This document shows positions 1 through 8,998 of a DNA stretch of 64,000 nt, piece after piece. This DNA comes from Oscillospiraceae bacterium (lineage in GTDB: Bacteria; Bacillota; Clostridia; Oscillospirales; Ruminococcaceae): assembly GCA_009776305.1 (NCBI GenBank), contig WRLY01000001.1:310001-374000 (forward strand). The letters run 5' to 3'. A model generated the notes under the pieces. That model made no database searches. It saw only the letters and a program-made list of their open reading frames with translations, and was not told the DNA's origin. Numbering within the stretch: position 1 is the stretch's first letter; every line of letters starts with the position of its first letter. The position numbers and the translations under genes are program-made.

Positions 1-560
1 TCAATGTAGAAAAGGCGCGAATTGATAAAGTTTACGGCAACGACAAACTTTTGCCCGTGGTAAAAGCGCTCGGTACGGGCTTGGGCGAAGATTTTGATTT
101 ATCAAAATTACGTTACGGCAGGGTAGTTATCATGGCGGACGCCGACGTTGACGGCTCGCATATCAGAACATTGTTGCTGACCTTTTTCTTCAGATTTATG
201 CGTCCGTTAATCGAATACGGGCATATTTATATCGCCCAGCCGCCGCTTTACAAGGTTTATCGCGGCAAGCAGGTGCGTTACGCCTTTACGGACGATGAAC
301 GGGACGCTTTCACGCGGGAATTGGCAGGCGAGAGCGGTTCAAAGGTTGATATTCAGCGTTACAAGGGTCTTGGGGAAATGAACCCCGACCAACTTTGGGA
401 AACTACAATGGACCCCTCAACCCGCACTATGGTCAAGGTTGAAATGGAGGACGCGGCAAACGCCGACGAAATTTTCTCGATTCTTATGGGGGACAAGGTA
501 GAACCGCGCAGGGTTTTTATTGAGAAAAACGCGAGGTATGTTACCAATTTAGACGTGTAA
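1..560 (+). CDS. gyrB: DNA gyrase subunit B, C-terminal part (5' end outside window)
   Basis: The open frame runs in from the window edge (first full codon at base 3), so the ORF-track start at 51 is only an internal TTG. The visible ~185 residues hold the end of the Toprim region ([11 protein letters not shown], then the acidic [11 protein letters not shown] metal-binding motif) and the C-terminal gyrase B domain ([19 protein letters not shown]). GyrB is the ATPase/Toprim subunit of the A2B2 enzyme that introduces negative supercoils. It is followed by two short genes and then gyrA on the same strand. The ATPase domain cannot be seen. Identification is secure. Confidence 0.97.
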   Translation, partial: NVEKARIDKVYGNDKLLPVVKALGTGLGEDFDLSKLRYGRVVIMADADVDGSHIRTLLLTFFFRFMRPLIEYGHIYIAQPPLYKVYRGKQVRYAFTDDERDAFTRELAGESGSKVDIQRYKGLGEMNPDQLWETTMDPSTRTMVKVEMEDAANADEIFSILMGDKVEPRRVFIEKNARYVTNLDV

Positions 561-586
561 GGGTTTTTAAGTTGAAAGGATTGCAG

Positions 587-736
587 ATGTCAGAACAATT
601 GCTGATTTATGAAACAGTAAAACGCTTTTTGCCCGATGATGTTGCAACTCCCGAAGATTTAGCAGATATAGTTGCGGCACAAAACGAATATCTTCGCGGT
701 GAAACAATTAACCATAACGCTATTGATTGGAACTAA
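587..736 (+). CDS. 49-residue hypothetical protein between gyrB and ycxB
   Basis: This ORF is too short for the ORF track. ATG at 587 is preceded by a good Shine-Dalgarno sequence (GAAAGGA, 574-580) at about 6 nt spacing, 26 bp after the gyrB stop, and the ORF ends 7 bp before the next gene. The product begins MSEQLLIYETVKRF and ends NHNAIDWN; it is acidic and predicted soluble. The C-terminal pattern (charged helix, then E-x-I-x-H-x-x-I-D-W) is reminiscent of small orphan antitoxin-like proteins, but this is only an impression and no toxin gene is adjacent. Translation looks likely; function unknown. Confidence 0.6.
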   Translation: MSEQLLIYETVKRFLPDDVATPEDLADIVAAQNEYLRGETINHNAIDWN

Positions 737-743
737 AAATTAA

Positions 744-1346
744 ATGACGCAAATAAACTATAACAACACTATCCCCGAAATAAAACGCGCCTACTCGCTT
801 TTTCGGCGTAAATACGCCCTACCGCGAATGATTCCGCTTACAATCGCCTTTTTAATTGTGCTTGTCTTCGGGGTTGATTTTGTTTTCAGAAACTCGTCAA
901 GCTTTACCGGCTATATCCTAATCGCCCTCGCCGTGGGAATGGGCGTTTCACTTTGGACTCGCCCGATTATGGCGCAAAAAAAGCTTGTTGACACCGTTTC
1001 GGAACTTAATGATGAGCGGTACACAGCGCGGTTTTTTGATGACAGAATTGAAATTGACACAGAGATTATCCCCGACGACGGTGCTCTGACCGAAATCGTT
1101 GCAATTACAAAATACGGCGTTGACACGGTGGAAAATCCCGAAGTTTTAGAACAAGCTGAAAAACAAATCATTCAGCCGGAAACCTCGACAATCGGAATTA
1201 CTTCAGAGGAGCTTTTTTCGGTTGAAGATGGTGAAATTTTCTGCCTTTTTGTCAACAGAGCGCTGATTTATATTTTCCCCAAACGTTGCCTTACGGATGA
1301 ACAGGCGGCGGAAATCAGGGATTATTTTAAGAATAAGGCGATTTAA
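744..1346 (+). CDS. YcxB-like membrane protein
   Basis: 200 aa. Two hydrophobic segments lie at about residues 31-48 and 53-70 (LTIAFLIVLVFGV; YILIALAVGMGVSLW), followed by a soluble domain with the ending FVNRALIYIFPKRC and a terminal DEQAAEIRDYF helix, the layout of YcxB-like proteins found widely in Firmicutes. Their biochemical role is unknown. It starts 7 bp after the 49-aa ORF and has no strong Shine-Dalgarno sequence, so it may be translationally coupled. Its place between gyrB and gyrA is unusual; those two genes are normally adjacent. Confidence 0.7.
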   Translation: MTQINYNNTIPEIKRAYSLFRRKYALPRMIPLTIAFLIVLVFGVDFVFRNSSSFTGYILIALAVGMGVSLWTRPIMAQKKLVDTVSELNDERYTARFFDDRIEIDTEIIPDDGALTEIVAITKYGVDTVENPEVLEQAEKQIIQPETSTIGITSEELFSVEDGEIFCLFVNRALIYIFPKRCLTDEQAAEIRDYFKNKAI

Positions 1347-1384
1347 TTATATTCTTCAAAATAAAAAATTAAGGAAACAATTAA

Positions 1385-3940
1385 ATGGACATCAGATTAA
1401 TGCACCCCAATGAAAAAATCAAATTAATAGACATAGAAAAGGAAATGCGGCGCTCGTTCATGGATTATTCCATGTCGGTCATTGTGGCGCGGGCTTTGCC
1501 CGACGTGCGTGACGGCTTAAAGCCTGTTCACAGGCGGATTTTGTACACCCAGCATAAAAAAGGGCTGACCCATGACAAGCCCTATCATAAATGTGCAAGT
1601 ACAGTCGGTGCGGTTTTGGCTGAACATCACCCCCACGGCGACCAGGCAGTTTATGACACACTCGTAAGAATGGCGCAGGATTTTTCTCTGCGTTATCCGC
1701 TGATTGACGGGCACGGAAACTTCGGCTCAATCGACGGCGACGCGCCCGCGGCTTACAGATATACCGAGGCGCGTTTAGCGCGGATTTCGGAAGAAATGTT
1801 GCGCGACATAAATAAAGATACGGTAGACTTTGTGCCGAACTATGACGACAGTATTACCGAACCGTCAGTTCTGCCGTCACGTTTTCCGAATTTACTGCTG
1901 AACGGCTCTACAGGGATTGCAGTAGGTATGGCTACTAACATACCGCCGCATAATCTTAATGAAGTCGCCGAAGCCATTCAAATTTTGATTGAAAATCCGG
2001 ACGCAAGCCTCGAAACCCTCATGACGGCTATCAAAGGACCTGACTTCCCGACGGGTGGGATTATCATGGGTCATTCGGGTATACGCTCGGCTTATTATAC
2101 CGGCAGAGGGAAAATCACCCTGCGCGGTCGCGCGGAAATCGTTGAAAAAGATAAAGGCGAGCGCATTGTCATCAACGAAATACCTTATATGGTCAATAAA
2201 TCCCGCCTGCTTGAAAATATAGGAAACTTAATGCGGGATAAGCGAATTGAGGGCATTTCCGCCCTGCGGGACGAATCCGACCGCAACGGCATGAAAATTG
2301 TAATCGAACTCACCAGAGGCGCCAACGCAAACGTGGTTTTAAATAAGCTTTATACGTTCACCCAACTTCAGGATACCGTGGGAGTTATTATGCTTGCGCT
2401 GGTGGACGGCGTACCCAAAATTCTGACGTTAAAGCAGATTCTTGAACATTATTTGGCATTTCAGGAAGACGTTGTTTCCCGCAGAACTAAATTTGACTTG
2501 AATAAAGCAAATGCACGCGCCCATATTCTTGAAGGGCTTTTAATCGTTGTTGATAACACCGATGAAGTAATTTCCATTATTCGTTCTTCGGACGACCCGC
2601 CCCACGCTAAATCCCGTTTGATTGAAAGATTCGGAATTACCGAAATACAAGCCGAAGCAATTGCTCAAATGCGGATTATTCAGCTTACAAAGCTCGGACG
2701 CATAGACATTGAGCAAGAAATTGCAGAATTAAATATTAAAATAGAGGAGCTGTCGGCTATACTCGCCGACAGAAATAAAATCCTCGGAATCGTTTCGGAA
2801 GAACTCAGCGCCATTACTAGACGTTACGGTGACAAACGTCGTACCGATATTGAGGCAGTCAGCGGAGAGGTTGACATCGAGGATTTAATTCCTGTGGAAG
2901 AATGTGTCTTAACCTATACCAATAAGGGTTATATCAAGCGTCAACTCACCGAAGTTTACAACCTGCAAAAACGGGGTGGTAAAGGTGTTTCGGGCATGAA
3001 ACAAAGGGAAGAGGATTTTGTGGAGGACATATTCATAGCTTCTACCCATGATAATATTTTGTTTGTCACCAACTTCGGAAATATGTATAAATTGAAATGC
3101 TACGAAATTCCCGAGGGCTCAAAACAGAGCAGGGGAACGAATATTGTAAATCTGCTGACCCTTTCGGAGGGCGAGCGGGTAGCCGGTATGATGAAGACTT
3201 CCGACTTTGCCGAAAATAAATATTTCGTCTGTGTGACAAGACAGGGCTTGATTAAAAGAACGGCTTTGAGCAATTATAAGAATGTGCGGAAAAACGGACT
3301 TCGCGCAATTTCCCTAAATGACGGGGACGAAATCGCGGCGGCGCATTTAACCGAGGGCGACAGCTCGGTACTGATTGCCACAGCACACGGATTTGCCATT
3401 CATTTTGACGAAACACTGTCAAGGGAAATGGGCAGAACAGCGCGGGGGGTTCGCTCAATCAGACTTCGGGAGGGCGATTATGTTGTAGGCGCGGCAAAGG
3501 TCTATGATGAAAATTGTACAATTCTGACCGTGACAGAGCGAGGAATGGGCAGACGAGCAGAGATTTCCTCCTACCGAAAGCAAAACCGCGGCGGCAAGGG
3601 TCTGTTGAACTACCGCGTTACTCCCGAAAGAGGCGATGTTTGCGGAATTAAGTCACTGCATGAAGACGATGACGTAATTTTAATCAATGACGATGGCATA
3701 ATTATCAGAATCCGCGCCAACGACCTACGGGTCATGGGCAGATACGCAGGGGGGGTTCGGGTAATGAAGTTAAGCGAAAACAGCCGCGTAGTTACTTTCA
3801 CCCGAACCGAGCATGACGAGGGCGAAGATTTTGAAGAGTTAGATTCGGCTGAAATTGACGCTGATGAGGCAGAGGCGGCGGCTTTAGAGGCGGCGGAGGT
3901 TGCCGAGGGTGATGAGGTTGATGACGAAGAAGAGGAATAA
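1385..3940 (+). CDS. gyrA: DNA gyrase subunit A
   Basis: 851 aa, full length. The DNA breakage-reunion domain starts with [17 protein letters not shown]; catalytic Tyr is Y126 in [10 protein letters not shown]. The GyrA-box is present as QKRGGKG near residue 530, which separates it from ParC, and beta-pinwheel repeats follow. An AGGA sequence sits ahead of the ATG. Oddities: the position equivalent to E. coli Ser83 is Gln87 ([10 protein letters not shown]), the residues just before it (AEHHPHGD rather than GKYHPHGD) are also unusual, and the last ~40 residues form a very acidic tail ending EVDDEEEE. With GyrB it forms the supercoiling enzyme. Confidence 0.97.
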   Translation: MDIRLMHPNEKIKLIDIEKEMRRSFMDYSMSVIVARALPDVRDGLKPVHRRILYTQHKKGLTHDKPYHKCASTVGAVLAEHHPHGDQAVYDTLVRMAQDFSLRYPLIDGHGNFGSIDGDAPAAYRYTEARLARISEEMLRDINKDTVDFVPNYDDSITEPSVLPSRFPNLLLNGSTGIAVGMATNIPPHNLNEVAEAIQILIENPDASLETLMTAIKGPDFPTGGIIMGHSGIRSAYYTGRGKITLRGRAEIVEKDKGERIVINEIPYMVNKSRLLENIGNLMRDKRIEGISALRDESDRNGMKIVIELTRGANANVVLNKLYTFTQLQDTVGVIMLALVDGVPKILTLKQILEHYLAFQEDVVSRRTKFDLNKANARAHILEGLLIVVDNTDEVISIIRSSDDPPHAKSRLIERFGITEIQAEAIAQMRIIQLTKLGRIDIEQEIAELNIKIEELSAILADRNKILGIVSEELSAITRRYGDKRRTDIEAVSGEVDIEDLIPVEECVLTYTNKGYIKRQLTEVYNLQKRGGKGVSGMKQREEDFVEDIFIASTHDNILFVTNFGNMYKLKCYEIPEGSKQSRGTNIVNLLTLSEGERVAGMMKTSDFAENKYFVCVTRQGLIKRTALSNYKNVRKNGLRAISLNDGDEIAAAHLTEGDSSVLIATAHGFAIHFDETLSREMGRTARGVRSIRLREGDYVVGAAKVYDENCTILTVTERGMGRRAEISSYRKQNRGGKGLLNYRVTPERGDVCGIKSLHEDDDVILINDDGIIIRIRANDLRVMGRYAGGVRVMKLSENSRVVTFTRTEHDEGEDFEELDSAEIDADEAEAAALEAAEVAEGDEVDDEEEE

Positions 3941-3950
3941 TAAAAAAAGC

Positions 3951-3971
3951 AGGGCGCGTTAATCGCGCCCT
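3951..3971 (+). terminator. hairpin after gyrA
   Basis: AGGGCGCG (3951-3958) pairs perfectly with CGCGCCCT (3964-3971) around a 5-nt loop, 10 bp after the gyrA stop. The tract that follows is AT-rich but not a clean T-run, so termination may be partial and some reading into mnmG is possible. Confidence 0.55.
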
Positions 3972-4026
3972 ATATATTGTAAATATTTTATAATCTAACT
4001 CAATATATCGTATAGGAGGGCTTGCT

Positions 4027-5880
4027 ACGAACTACGACATCATAATCATCGGCGCCGGTCATGCCGGCTGTGAAGCCGCGCTTGCCGCGGCTCGGCTCGG
4101 AATGAAAACAGCCGTTTTTTGCCTTTCGCTTGATACAATCGCGAATTTGCCCTGCAACCCCAGTATCGGCGGCTCGGCAAAAGGGCAACTCGTTTCTGAA
4201 ATTGACGCGCTCGGCGGCGAAATGGGCAGGGCGGCGGACGCTTGTCTTATTCAGTCGCGGACATTAAATCAAGGCAAGGGCGCGGCGGTTCAGGCGCTGA
4301 GAGCGCAGTGCGACAAAATGGCGTACCACATTTATATGAAACAAGCTCTCGAATCGCAGAAGAACCTTGACATAAAACAAGACGAGGTTCTTGAAATAAT
4401 CATTGAGGAAAACATTGTCAAAGGGGTAAAAACCCGCCTTGGCTTTTTTTATGAAACAAGGGCGGCAGTGATTGCTTCGGGAACTTATCTCGACGCGAAA
4501 ATTCACGTAGGGGACGCTTTTTTTTCAAGCGGGGCGGACGGAGTTCTGCCGGCTTTCGCTTTGGGGAAATCACTGACGGCGGCAGGGGTTAAGTTGCGCC
4601 GTTTCAAAACAGGAACTCCAGCGAGAATCAACCGCCGTTCAATAGATTTTTCAAAAATGCAAGAGCAAGGCGGCGACAAAATTATAACGCCTTTTTCCTT
4701 TGATTGCGGGATAGAATTACAAAATAAAGTACTCTGCCACATTACCTATACAAACCCTAAAACCCATTCCCTCATTTTAGATAATTTGCACCGCTCGCCT
4801 ATGTACGGCGGAAAAATACACGGGCGCGGTCCGCGAAATTGCCCCAGCATTGAGGACAAAATCGTGCGTTTCGCCGATAAAGAAAGGCATCAGATTTTTG
4901 TCGAGCCTATGGGGCTTAACACCGACGAATTTTATTTGCAGGGCTTGTCGTCGTCGCTCCCCGCAGAGATTCAGGAAAAATTAATCCATACAATAAATGG
5001 ACTTGAAAACGCCGAAATCATGCGCCACGGTTACGCTATAGAATACGACTGCTGCGACCCGCTCTGCCTTTTCGCGACGTTAGAATTTAAGGGAATCAGC
5101 GGGCTTTTTTCAGCGGGACAGTTTAATTCAACCTCGGGTTATGAAGAGGCAGCGGCGCAGGGGCTTGTCGCCGGGATTAACGCCGCACGTAAAGTAGAGG
5201 GGAAACAGCAATTGATTCTCCCGCGTTCGTCTTCTTACATTGGAACGCTCATTGACGATTTGGCGACAAAAGGCTGTAACGAGCCCTATAGAATGATGAC
5301 CTCGCGCTCCGAGTACCGATTAATTCTGCGGCAGGATAACGCGCCCGAAAGATTGGCAGAGCAGGGTTTTGAAACGGGGCTTTTAAGTAAAGAGCGTTAT
5401 GAATTTTTCCTTGAAACCAAAGCTAAAATACAAAACGAAATTAAACGTCTGAGGAAAACCACAGCAAAGCCAACAGAGGAGTTAAACAAAATCCTCGCCG
5501 AAAAGCAAACAGCGCCCATTATTACCGGGGCGAAATTATTTGAGCTACTGAAACGCCCGCAAATCAGCTACGACGATTTGCTGAAAGCGGGGCTGGGCGA
5601 TGAAGAATTGCCGCCAAAACTTCAATCAAAGATTCAAATTGAGGTTAAGTATGAGGGGTATATCAAACTTCAAAACGAGCAGGTCAAGAAAACCGCCGGA
5701 CTTGAAGACAAAAAACTTCCTGCCGACTTAGATTATAAAACCATAAAAGGTCTAAGCTTTGAGGCGGCTGATAAGCTAAGTCTGCACAAGCCTCTCAACA
5801 TCGGACAGGCAGGCAGAATTTCCGGAGTTAATCCCGCAGATATTGCAGTACTGTTGGTTTGGCTGACGGCTAACAAATGA
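4027..5880 (+). CDS. mnmG: tRNA uridine-5-carboxymethylaminomethyl modification enzyme MnmG, apparent ACG start
   Basis: About 617 aa from the proposed start. MnmG (GidA) is the FAD/NADH-dependent partner of MnmE that modifies U34 of several tRNAs. The ORF-track ATG at 4102 would delete the FAD-binding motif, which lies upstream in frame as NYDIIIIGAGHAGCEAA. No ATG, GTG or TTG exists in this frame between the stop at 3991 and 4102. The only well-placed initiation signal is GGAGGG (4015-4020) followed 6 nt later by ACG (4027), exactly where MnmG proteins start. Other family marks are ASGTYLDAKIHVG, CPSIEDKIVRFADK and the C-terminal RISGVNPADIAVLLV. No mnmE is in the window. Confidence 0.93.
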   Translation, partial: TNYDIIIIGAGHAGCEAALAAARLGMKTAVFCLSLDTIANLPCNPSIGGSAKGQLVSEIDALGGEMGRAADACLIQSRTLNQGKGAAVQALRAQCDKMAYHIYMKQALESQKNLDIKQDEVLEIIIEENIVKGVKTRLGFFYETRAAVIASGTYLDAKIHVGDAFFSSGADGVLPAFALGKSLTAAGVKLRRFKTGTPARINRRSIDFSKMQEQGGDKIITPFSFDCGIELQNKVLCHITYTNPKTHSLILDNLHRSPMYGGKIHGRGPRNCPSIEDKIVRFADKERHQIFVEPMGLNTDEFYLQGLSSSLPAEIQEKLIHTINGLENAEIMRHGYAIEYDCCDPLCLFATLEFKGISGLFSAGQFNSTSGYEEAAAQGLVAGINAARKVEGKQQLILPRSSSYIGTLIDDLATKGCNEPYRMMTSRSEYRLILRQDNAPERLAEQGFETGLLSKERYEFFLETKAKIQNEIKRLRKTTAKPTEELNKILAEKQTAPIITGAKLFELLKRPQISYDDLLKAGLGDEELPPKLQSKIQIEVKYEGYIKLQNEQVKKTAGLEDKKLPADLDYKTIKGLSFEAADKLSLHKPLNIGQAGRISGVNPADIAVLLVWLTANK

Positions 5881-5929
5881 TTGGTCAAGCTCCAATCACT
5901 TATTAGTATAATATACTTCAGGAGATTTT

Positions 5930-6604
5930 ATGATAAATTTCACAAATGAACAGGAAATCCTACTGGAAAAAATAACCGATTTCATGCTCGATTATAATCA
6001 AAAGGTTAATCTTACCGCCATAAAAGAGCCCGCCCAAGTCCGTGAAAAACATTTCATCGACAGCGCCTTTCCGTTGGATTTGATAAATGTTCCATGTGGA
6101 ACAAAAATCATAGACGTGGGAACAGGCGCGGGTTTTCCCGGTGTTGTTTGGAAGATTTTCCGCCCCGACCTTGACATCACCTTGCTTGACAGTCTGCGGA
6201 AGAGGGTCGATTATTTGAAACTGTTGCGGGAATATCTAAGCTTGAGCTTTGAAACCATTCACGGTCGCAGTGAGGAGCTTTCTATAAACCCTACTTTCAG
6301 GGAAAAATACGATGTTGCCGTTTCCCGCGCCGTTGCGAAACTTCCCGCGCTTTGTGAATTTTGCCTGCCTTTTGTAAAAGTAGGCGGTTTGATGTTAGCC
6401 ATGAAAGGCAAAAGCCATTCCCAAGACTCGGATGATGAAAACGCCTCCACTGCCCTTGAACTTCTCGGCGGAGAAACAGAGGAAATCAAAAGCTACAAAC
6501 TACCGTCCGGAGACCAAAGAACCCTGATTGTAATTAGGAAGACAAAGTCAACACCTGTAAAGTTTCCAAGACAGCGGATTAATATAGGGAAGAATCCGTT
6601 GTAA
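5930..6604 (+). CDS. rsmG: 16S rRNA (guanine-527-N7)-methyltransferase
   Basis: 224 aa. The SAM-binding motif IDVGTGAGFPG (around residue 61) followed by LLDSLRKRVDYL is typical of RsmG (GidB), which methylates G527 of 16S rRNA. AGGAG precedes the ATG at good spacing. mnmG-rsmG adjacency near soj-spo0J is the classical Firmicutes origin arrangement. The coding sequence also contains a parS-like 16-mer at 6088. Confidence 0.96.
   Translation: MINFTNEQEILLEKITDFMLDYNQKVNLTAIKEPAQVREKHFIDSAFPLDLINVPCGTKIIDVGTGAGFPGVVWKIFRPDLDITLLDSLRKRVDYLKLLREYLSLSFETIHGRSEELSINPTFREKYDVAVSRAVAKLPALCEFCLPFVKVGGLMLAMKGKSHSQDSDDENASTALELLGGETEEIKSYKLPSGDQRTLIVIRKTKSTPVKFPRQRINIGKNPL
6088..6103. promoter_or_regulatory. 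parS-like site inside rsmG
   Basis: TGTTCCATGTGGAACA differs at one position from the parS consensus TGTTNCACGTGNAACA (C to T at position 8). It is a candidate Spo0J/ParB loading site. Origin-proximal parS sites inside genes are known in Bacillus. Confidence 0.6.
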
Positions 6605-6727
6605 GGTAAAAGCCTCGCGAAAAATAATATCGCATTTTTCGTCACCGTTCTCCTTTCTTCTGTTTCGTTTTTGCTTTTTTCTATCGAACCTTTTACTCTA
6701 TTGGAGTTATATAAGCTTTTATAAAAC

Positions 6728-6769
6728 AACAAGCCGATATTTTCTTATGGAAATAAGGGCTTGTTTTTG
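6728..6769 (+). terminator. terminator after rsmG
   Basis: AACAAGCC (6728-6735) pairs with GGCTTGTT (6758-6765), with further AT pairing inside the loop, followed by TTTGTT. The 6605-6887 gap otherwise holds AT-rich sequence and the noc ribosome-binding site; no other gene was seen. Confidence 0.65.
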
Positions 6770-6887
6770 TTATGATTATATTTAGAGATATAGGCAGGAC
6801 AAATGCCTCTAAAGAACAGATGTTTTAAAATCCGCTTATTTAAAGACGGCGGCGTTGTTAAAAGCCGCCGCGAAAGGAAATACAAAT

Positions 6888-7703
6888 ATGACAATTAAAC
6901 CTATTTTTCAAAAGCCCCCGTCAATTGAAAACCCCGTGAACCGTGTGGTTGAAATTCCAATCGCCTCCATTAAACCCAACCCGTCACAGCCGAGAGTGGT
7001 TTTCGATGATTATGAACTTTCACAGCTTGCCGTGAGCATACGCCAAAACGGTATGCTCCAACCTGTTACGCTCCGCAGAACCGACGGTGCGGGTTATGAA
7101 TTAGTTTCGGGCGAAAGACGGCTTCGTGCCGCCAAGCTCATAAATATGGAACACATTCCCTGTATCATAATCGACACCGATAACGAAAATTCAGCTATTT
7201 TCGCTATACTGGAAAACATCCAACGTTCCGACCTCAATTATATTGAAGAAGCGCTTGCAATCAAAAGCCTGATTGACCACTACGGAATAACCCAAGAGGA
7301 TTGCGCCGCTCGTCTCGGTATCGCCCAATCCACAGTCGCAAATAAACTTAGGCTTCTGCGCCTCACCGACGAGGAAAAATCCTTAGCGTTGCGGTTCAGA
7401 TTAAACGAAAGACAGGCAAGAGCGCTCCTGAAACTTCCTCCCGAAAAACGGCTTGCCGCGATTGAGAAAATAGGTTCGTTACAACTTAATACTTCTCAGA
7501 CCGATAAGTTCATCTGTGACATGCTCGGGGAAAAGCCGCTCGAAAGAAAAAAGCATGTATGGGCGTTTAAGCATGTAGGACTTTATATTAACACCTTTAA
7601 TAAAACCATTGAATCTATGAAAAATGCGGGCATTGAATGTGTAGCCACCCGCAACAGAACCGACGACTTCATGGAATATATTGTCAAAATCCCCCTAAAA
7701 TAA
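6888..7703 (+). CDS. noc: ParB-family nucleoid occlusion protein (Noc-like)
   Basis: 271 aa from the ATG at 6888, which has GAAAGGA ahead of it; the ORF-track start at 6855 is a TTG with no signal. The N-terminal CTPase region shows PNPSQPR, GERRLRAAK and ENIQRSDLN; a helix-turn-helix follows (YGITQEDCAARLGIAQSTVANKLRLL). Position directly after rsmG and ahead of soj-spo0J is the usual place of Noc, the ParB paralogue that stops division septa forming over the nucleoid. Two ParB-family proteins occur within 3 kb, so assigning this one as Noc rests on order as much as on sequence. Confidence 0.88.
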   Translation: MTIKPIFQKPPSIENPVNRVVEIPIASIKPNPSQPRVVFDDYELSQLAVSIRQNGMLQPVTLRRTDGAGYELVSGERRLRAAKLINMEHIPCIIIDTDNENSAIFAILENIQRSDLNYIEEALAIKSLIDHYGITQEDCAARLGIAQSTVANKLRLLRLTDEEKSLALRFRLNERQARALLKLPPEKRLAAIEKIGSLQLNTSQTDKFICDMLGEKPLERKKHVWAFKHVGLYINTFNKTIESMKNAGIECVATRNRTDDFMEYIVKIPLK

Positions 7704-7722
7704 TCTTTTTTGTTTTTATTCC

Positions 7723-7749
7723 CCGCCCTTTTAAGGGCGGTATTTTTTT
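7723..7749 (+). terminator. terminator after noc
   Basis: CCGCCCTT (7723-7730) and AAGGGCGG (7733-7740) form an 8-bp GC-rich stem (the middle TTAA can open as the loop), followed by TATTTTTTT. A strong intrinsic terminator separates noc from soj. Confidence 0.85.
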
Positions 7750-7884
7750 AAAAGGGGCGTTGTCCACAAAATCCCGTTTCGTTTATTTGCTTTTACAAGG
7801 TTTAGCCGTCGGTTACATTTTGCCCGCGCAAATTAACAACCTCCCGACTGAAACAGAAAAGAGCACTCACTACATCTTGTACCA

Positions 7885-7900
7885 TGTTCCATGTAGAACA
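7885..7900. promoter_or_regulatory. parS-like site (noc-soj gap)
   Basis: TGTTCCATGTAGAACA has two mismatches to TGTTNCACGTGNAACA but keeps both outer arms (TGTTC/GAACA). It lies in the gap between noc and soj. Confidence 0.5.
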
Positions 7901-7943
7901 CAAGCGTCAACATATTGACAAATAAGTCGCGCCAAACACATTA

Positions 7944-7959
7944 TGTTCCACGAGGAACA
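7944..7959. promoter_or_regulatory. parS-like site (noc-soj gap)
   Basis: TGTTCCACGAGGAACA has one mismatch to the parS consensus (T to A at position 10). It lies 43 bp after the previous site, giving a pair in the soj upstream region. Confidence 0.65.
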
Positions 7960-8045
7960 TTTAGCTGTTTAATATTATATCCTCAAAATCTACTTCCTGC
8001 CTGTAAATGATTGTTATTTTTTCTTATTTTCGTTAATTTTTACAC

Positions 8046-8074
8046 TTCCATTTTTCCTCTCTCTATGGTATAAT
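8046..8074 (+). promoter_or_regulatory. promoter for soj-spo0J-serS
   Basis: An extended -10 element (TGG then TATAAT, 8069-8074) stands about 95 bp upstream of the soj start, with a weak -35 (TTCCAT, 8046-8051) at 17 bp. The rest of the 7704-8169 gap holds the noc terminator and two parS-like sites. Confidence 0.6.
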
Positions 8075-8169
8075 TCTATATAGGGCGTCAAAAAACAAAC
8101 GGCGCAAATGGCCAGTCAAGCTTTTAAAAATTGACTATACAAAAAACAATTAAACATAGGAGCATTATT

Positions 8170-8934
8170 TTGGGTACAATAATAGCAATTGTTAATCAAA
8201 AGGGCGGAGTCGCCAAAACCACAACGGCAATCAATCTTTCGGCATCTCTCGGAAAACTCGGGAAAAAAGTTTTATTGGTAGACCTTGACCCGCAGGGAAA
8301 TGCCACCACAGGCTACGGAGTTTCAAAGCGGGCTTTAGAGCATACAACCTACGAGGTTTTAATGGGTGAGGTTCGTCCGATAGAGGCTGTCGTTTCAACC
8401 GATTTTAAAAATGTTGACATTATCCCCGCTACTCAGCTTTTGGCGGAGGCAGAGGTTCGGCTCTTGCAATTCGAGAATAAAACCTTACAGCTCCGTAAGG
8501 CTTTGGTGCAGATTAAAGACAGCTACGACATCGTTATCGTTGACTGTCTGCCGTCTCTCGGGGTGCTTGCCCTTAACGGAATTTCAGCCTGTGACAGCAT
8601 AGTAATACCCATGCAGTGCGAACCATACAGCCTTGAGGGCGTGGCAGAACTTTTCACTACCGTCAAGCGGGTAAAAAGTTCTTCCAACCGCCATGTTAAA
8701 GTTTTAGGAATCATCTTCACCATGTTGGACAAGCGTCTTATGGTCAATCGGGATGTAATGAATAATATCCGCGAGAAATTTCCCGAGGACATCATTTTCA
8801 AAACCGAAATCCCCCGCAACGTCCGCATAGCCGAAGCACCAAGCCACGGAGAACCTATTATTTATTACGACAGCTCTTCAAAAGGCGCGGCGGCTTATTT
8901 AAGGTTGGCTAAAGAGGTTTTGGAGAAGATTTAA
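8170..8934 (+). CDS. soj: chromosome partitioning ATPase Soj/ParA, TTG start
   Basis: 254 aa from a TTG at 8170. AGGAG (8158-8162) is 7 nt ahead, and the product then begins MGTIIAIVNQKGGVAKTTT, where Soj proteins begin. The track start at 8131 has no such support. The deviant Walker A (KGGVAKTTT), the DLDPQGNATTG switch motif and VDCLPSLGVL define a ParA-type ATPase. With Spo0J it acts in origin segregation, DnaA control and sporulation checkpointing. It is the first gene of a soj-spo0J pair, probably read on into serS. Confidence 0.96.
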   Translation: MGTIIAIVNQKGGVAKTTTAINLSASLGKLGKKVLLVDLDPQGNATTGYGVSKRALEHTTYEVLMGEVRPIEAVVSTDFKNVDIIPATQLLAEAEVRLLQFENKTLQLRKALVQIKDSYDIVIVDCLPSLGVLALNGISACDSIVIPMQCEPYSLEGVAELFTTVKRVKSSSNRHVKVLGIIFTMLDKRLMVNRDVMNNIREKFPEDIIFKTEIPRNVRIAEAPSHGEPIIYYDSSSKGAAAYLRLAKEVLEKI

Positions 8935-8998
8935 TTTTATCCATGGCATAAAATTTGCGGGCAACGCCCCATAAATATTAACGAAAGGCAAAAATATT

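Noticed and set aside
4000-4188. 62-aa - strand ORF opposite the mnmG start
   Set aside because: It is a shadow of the MnmG FAD-binding region, which is strongly conserved on the + strand.
7637-7918. 93-aa + strand ORF over the noc end and downstream gap
   Set aside because: It begins inside noc in another frame, runs through the noc terminator hairpin and a parS-like site, and has no ribosome-binding site.
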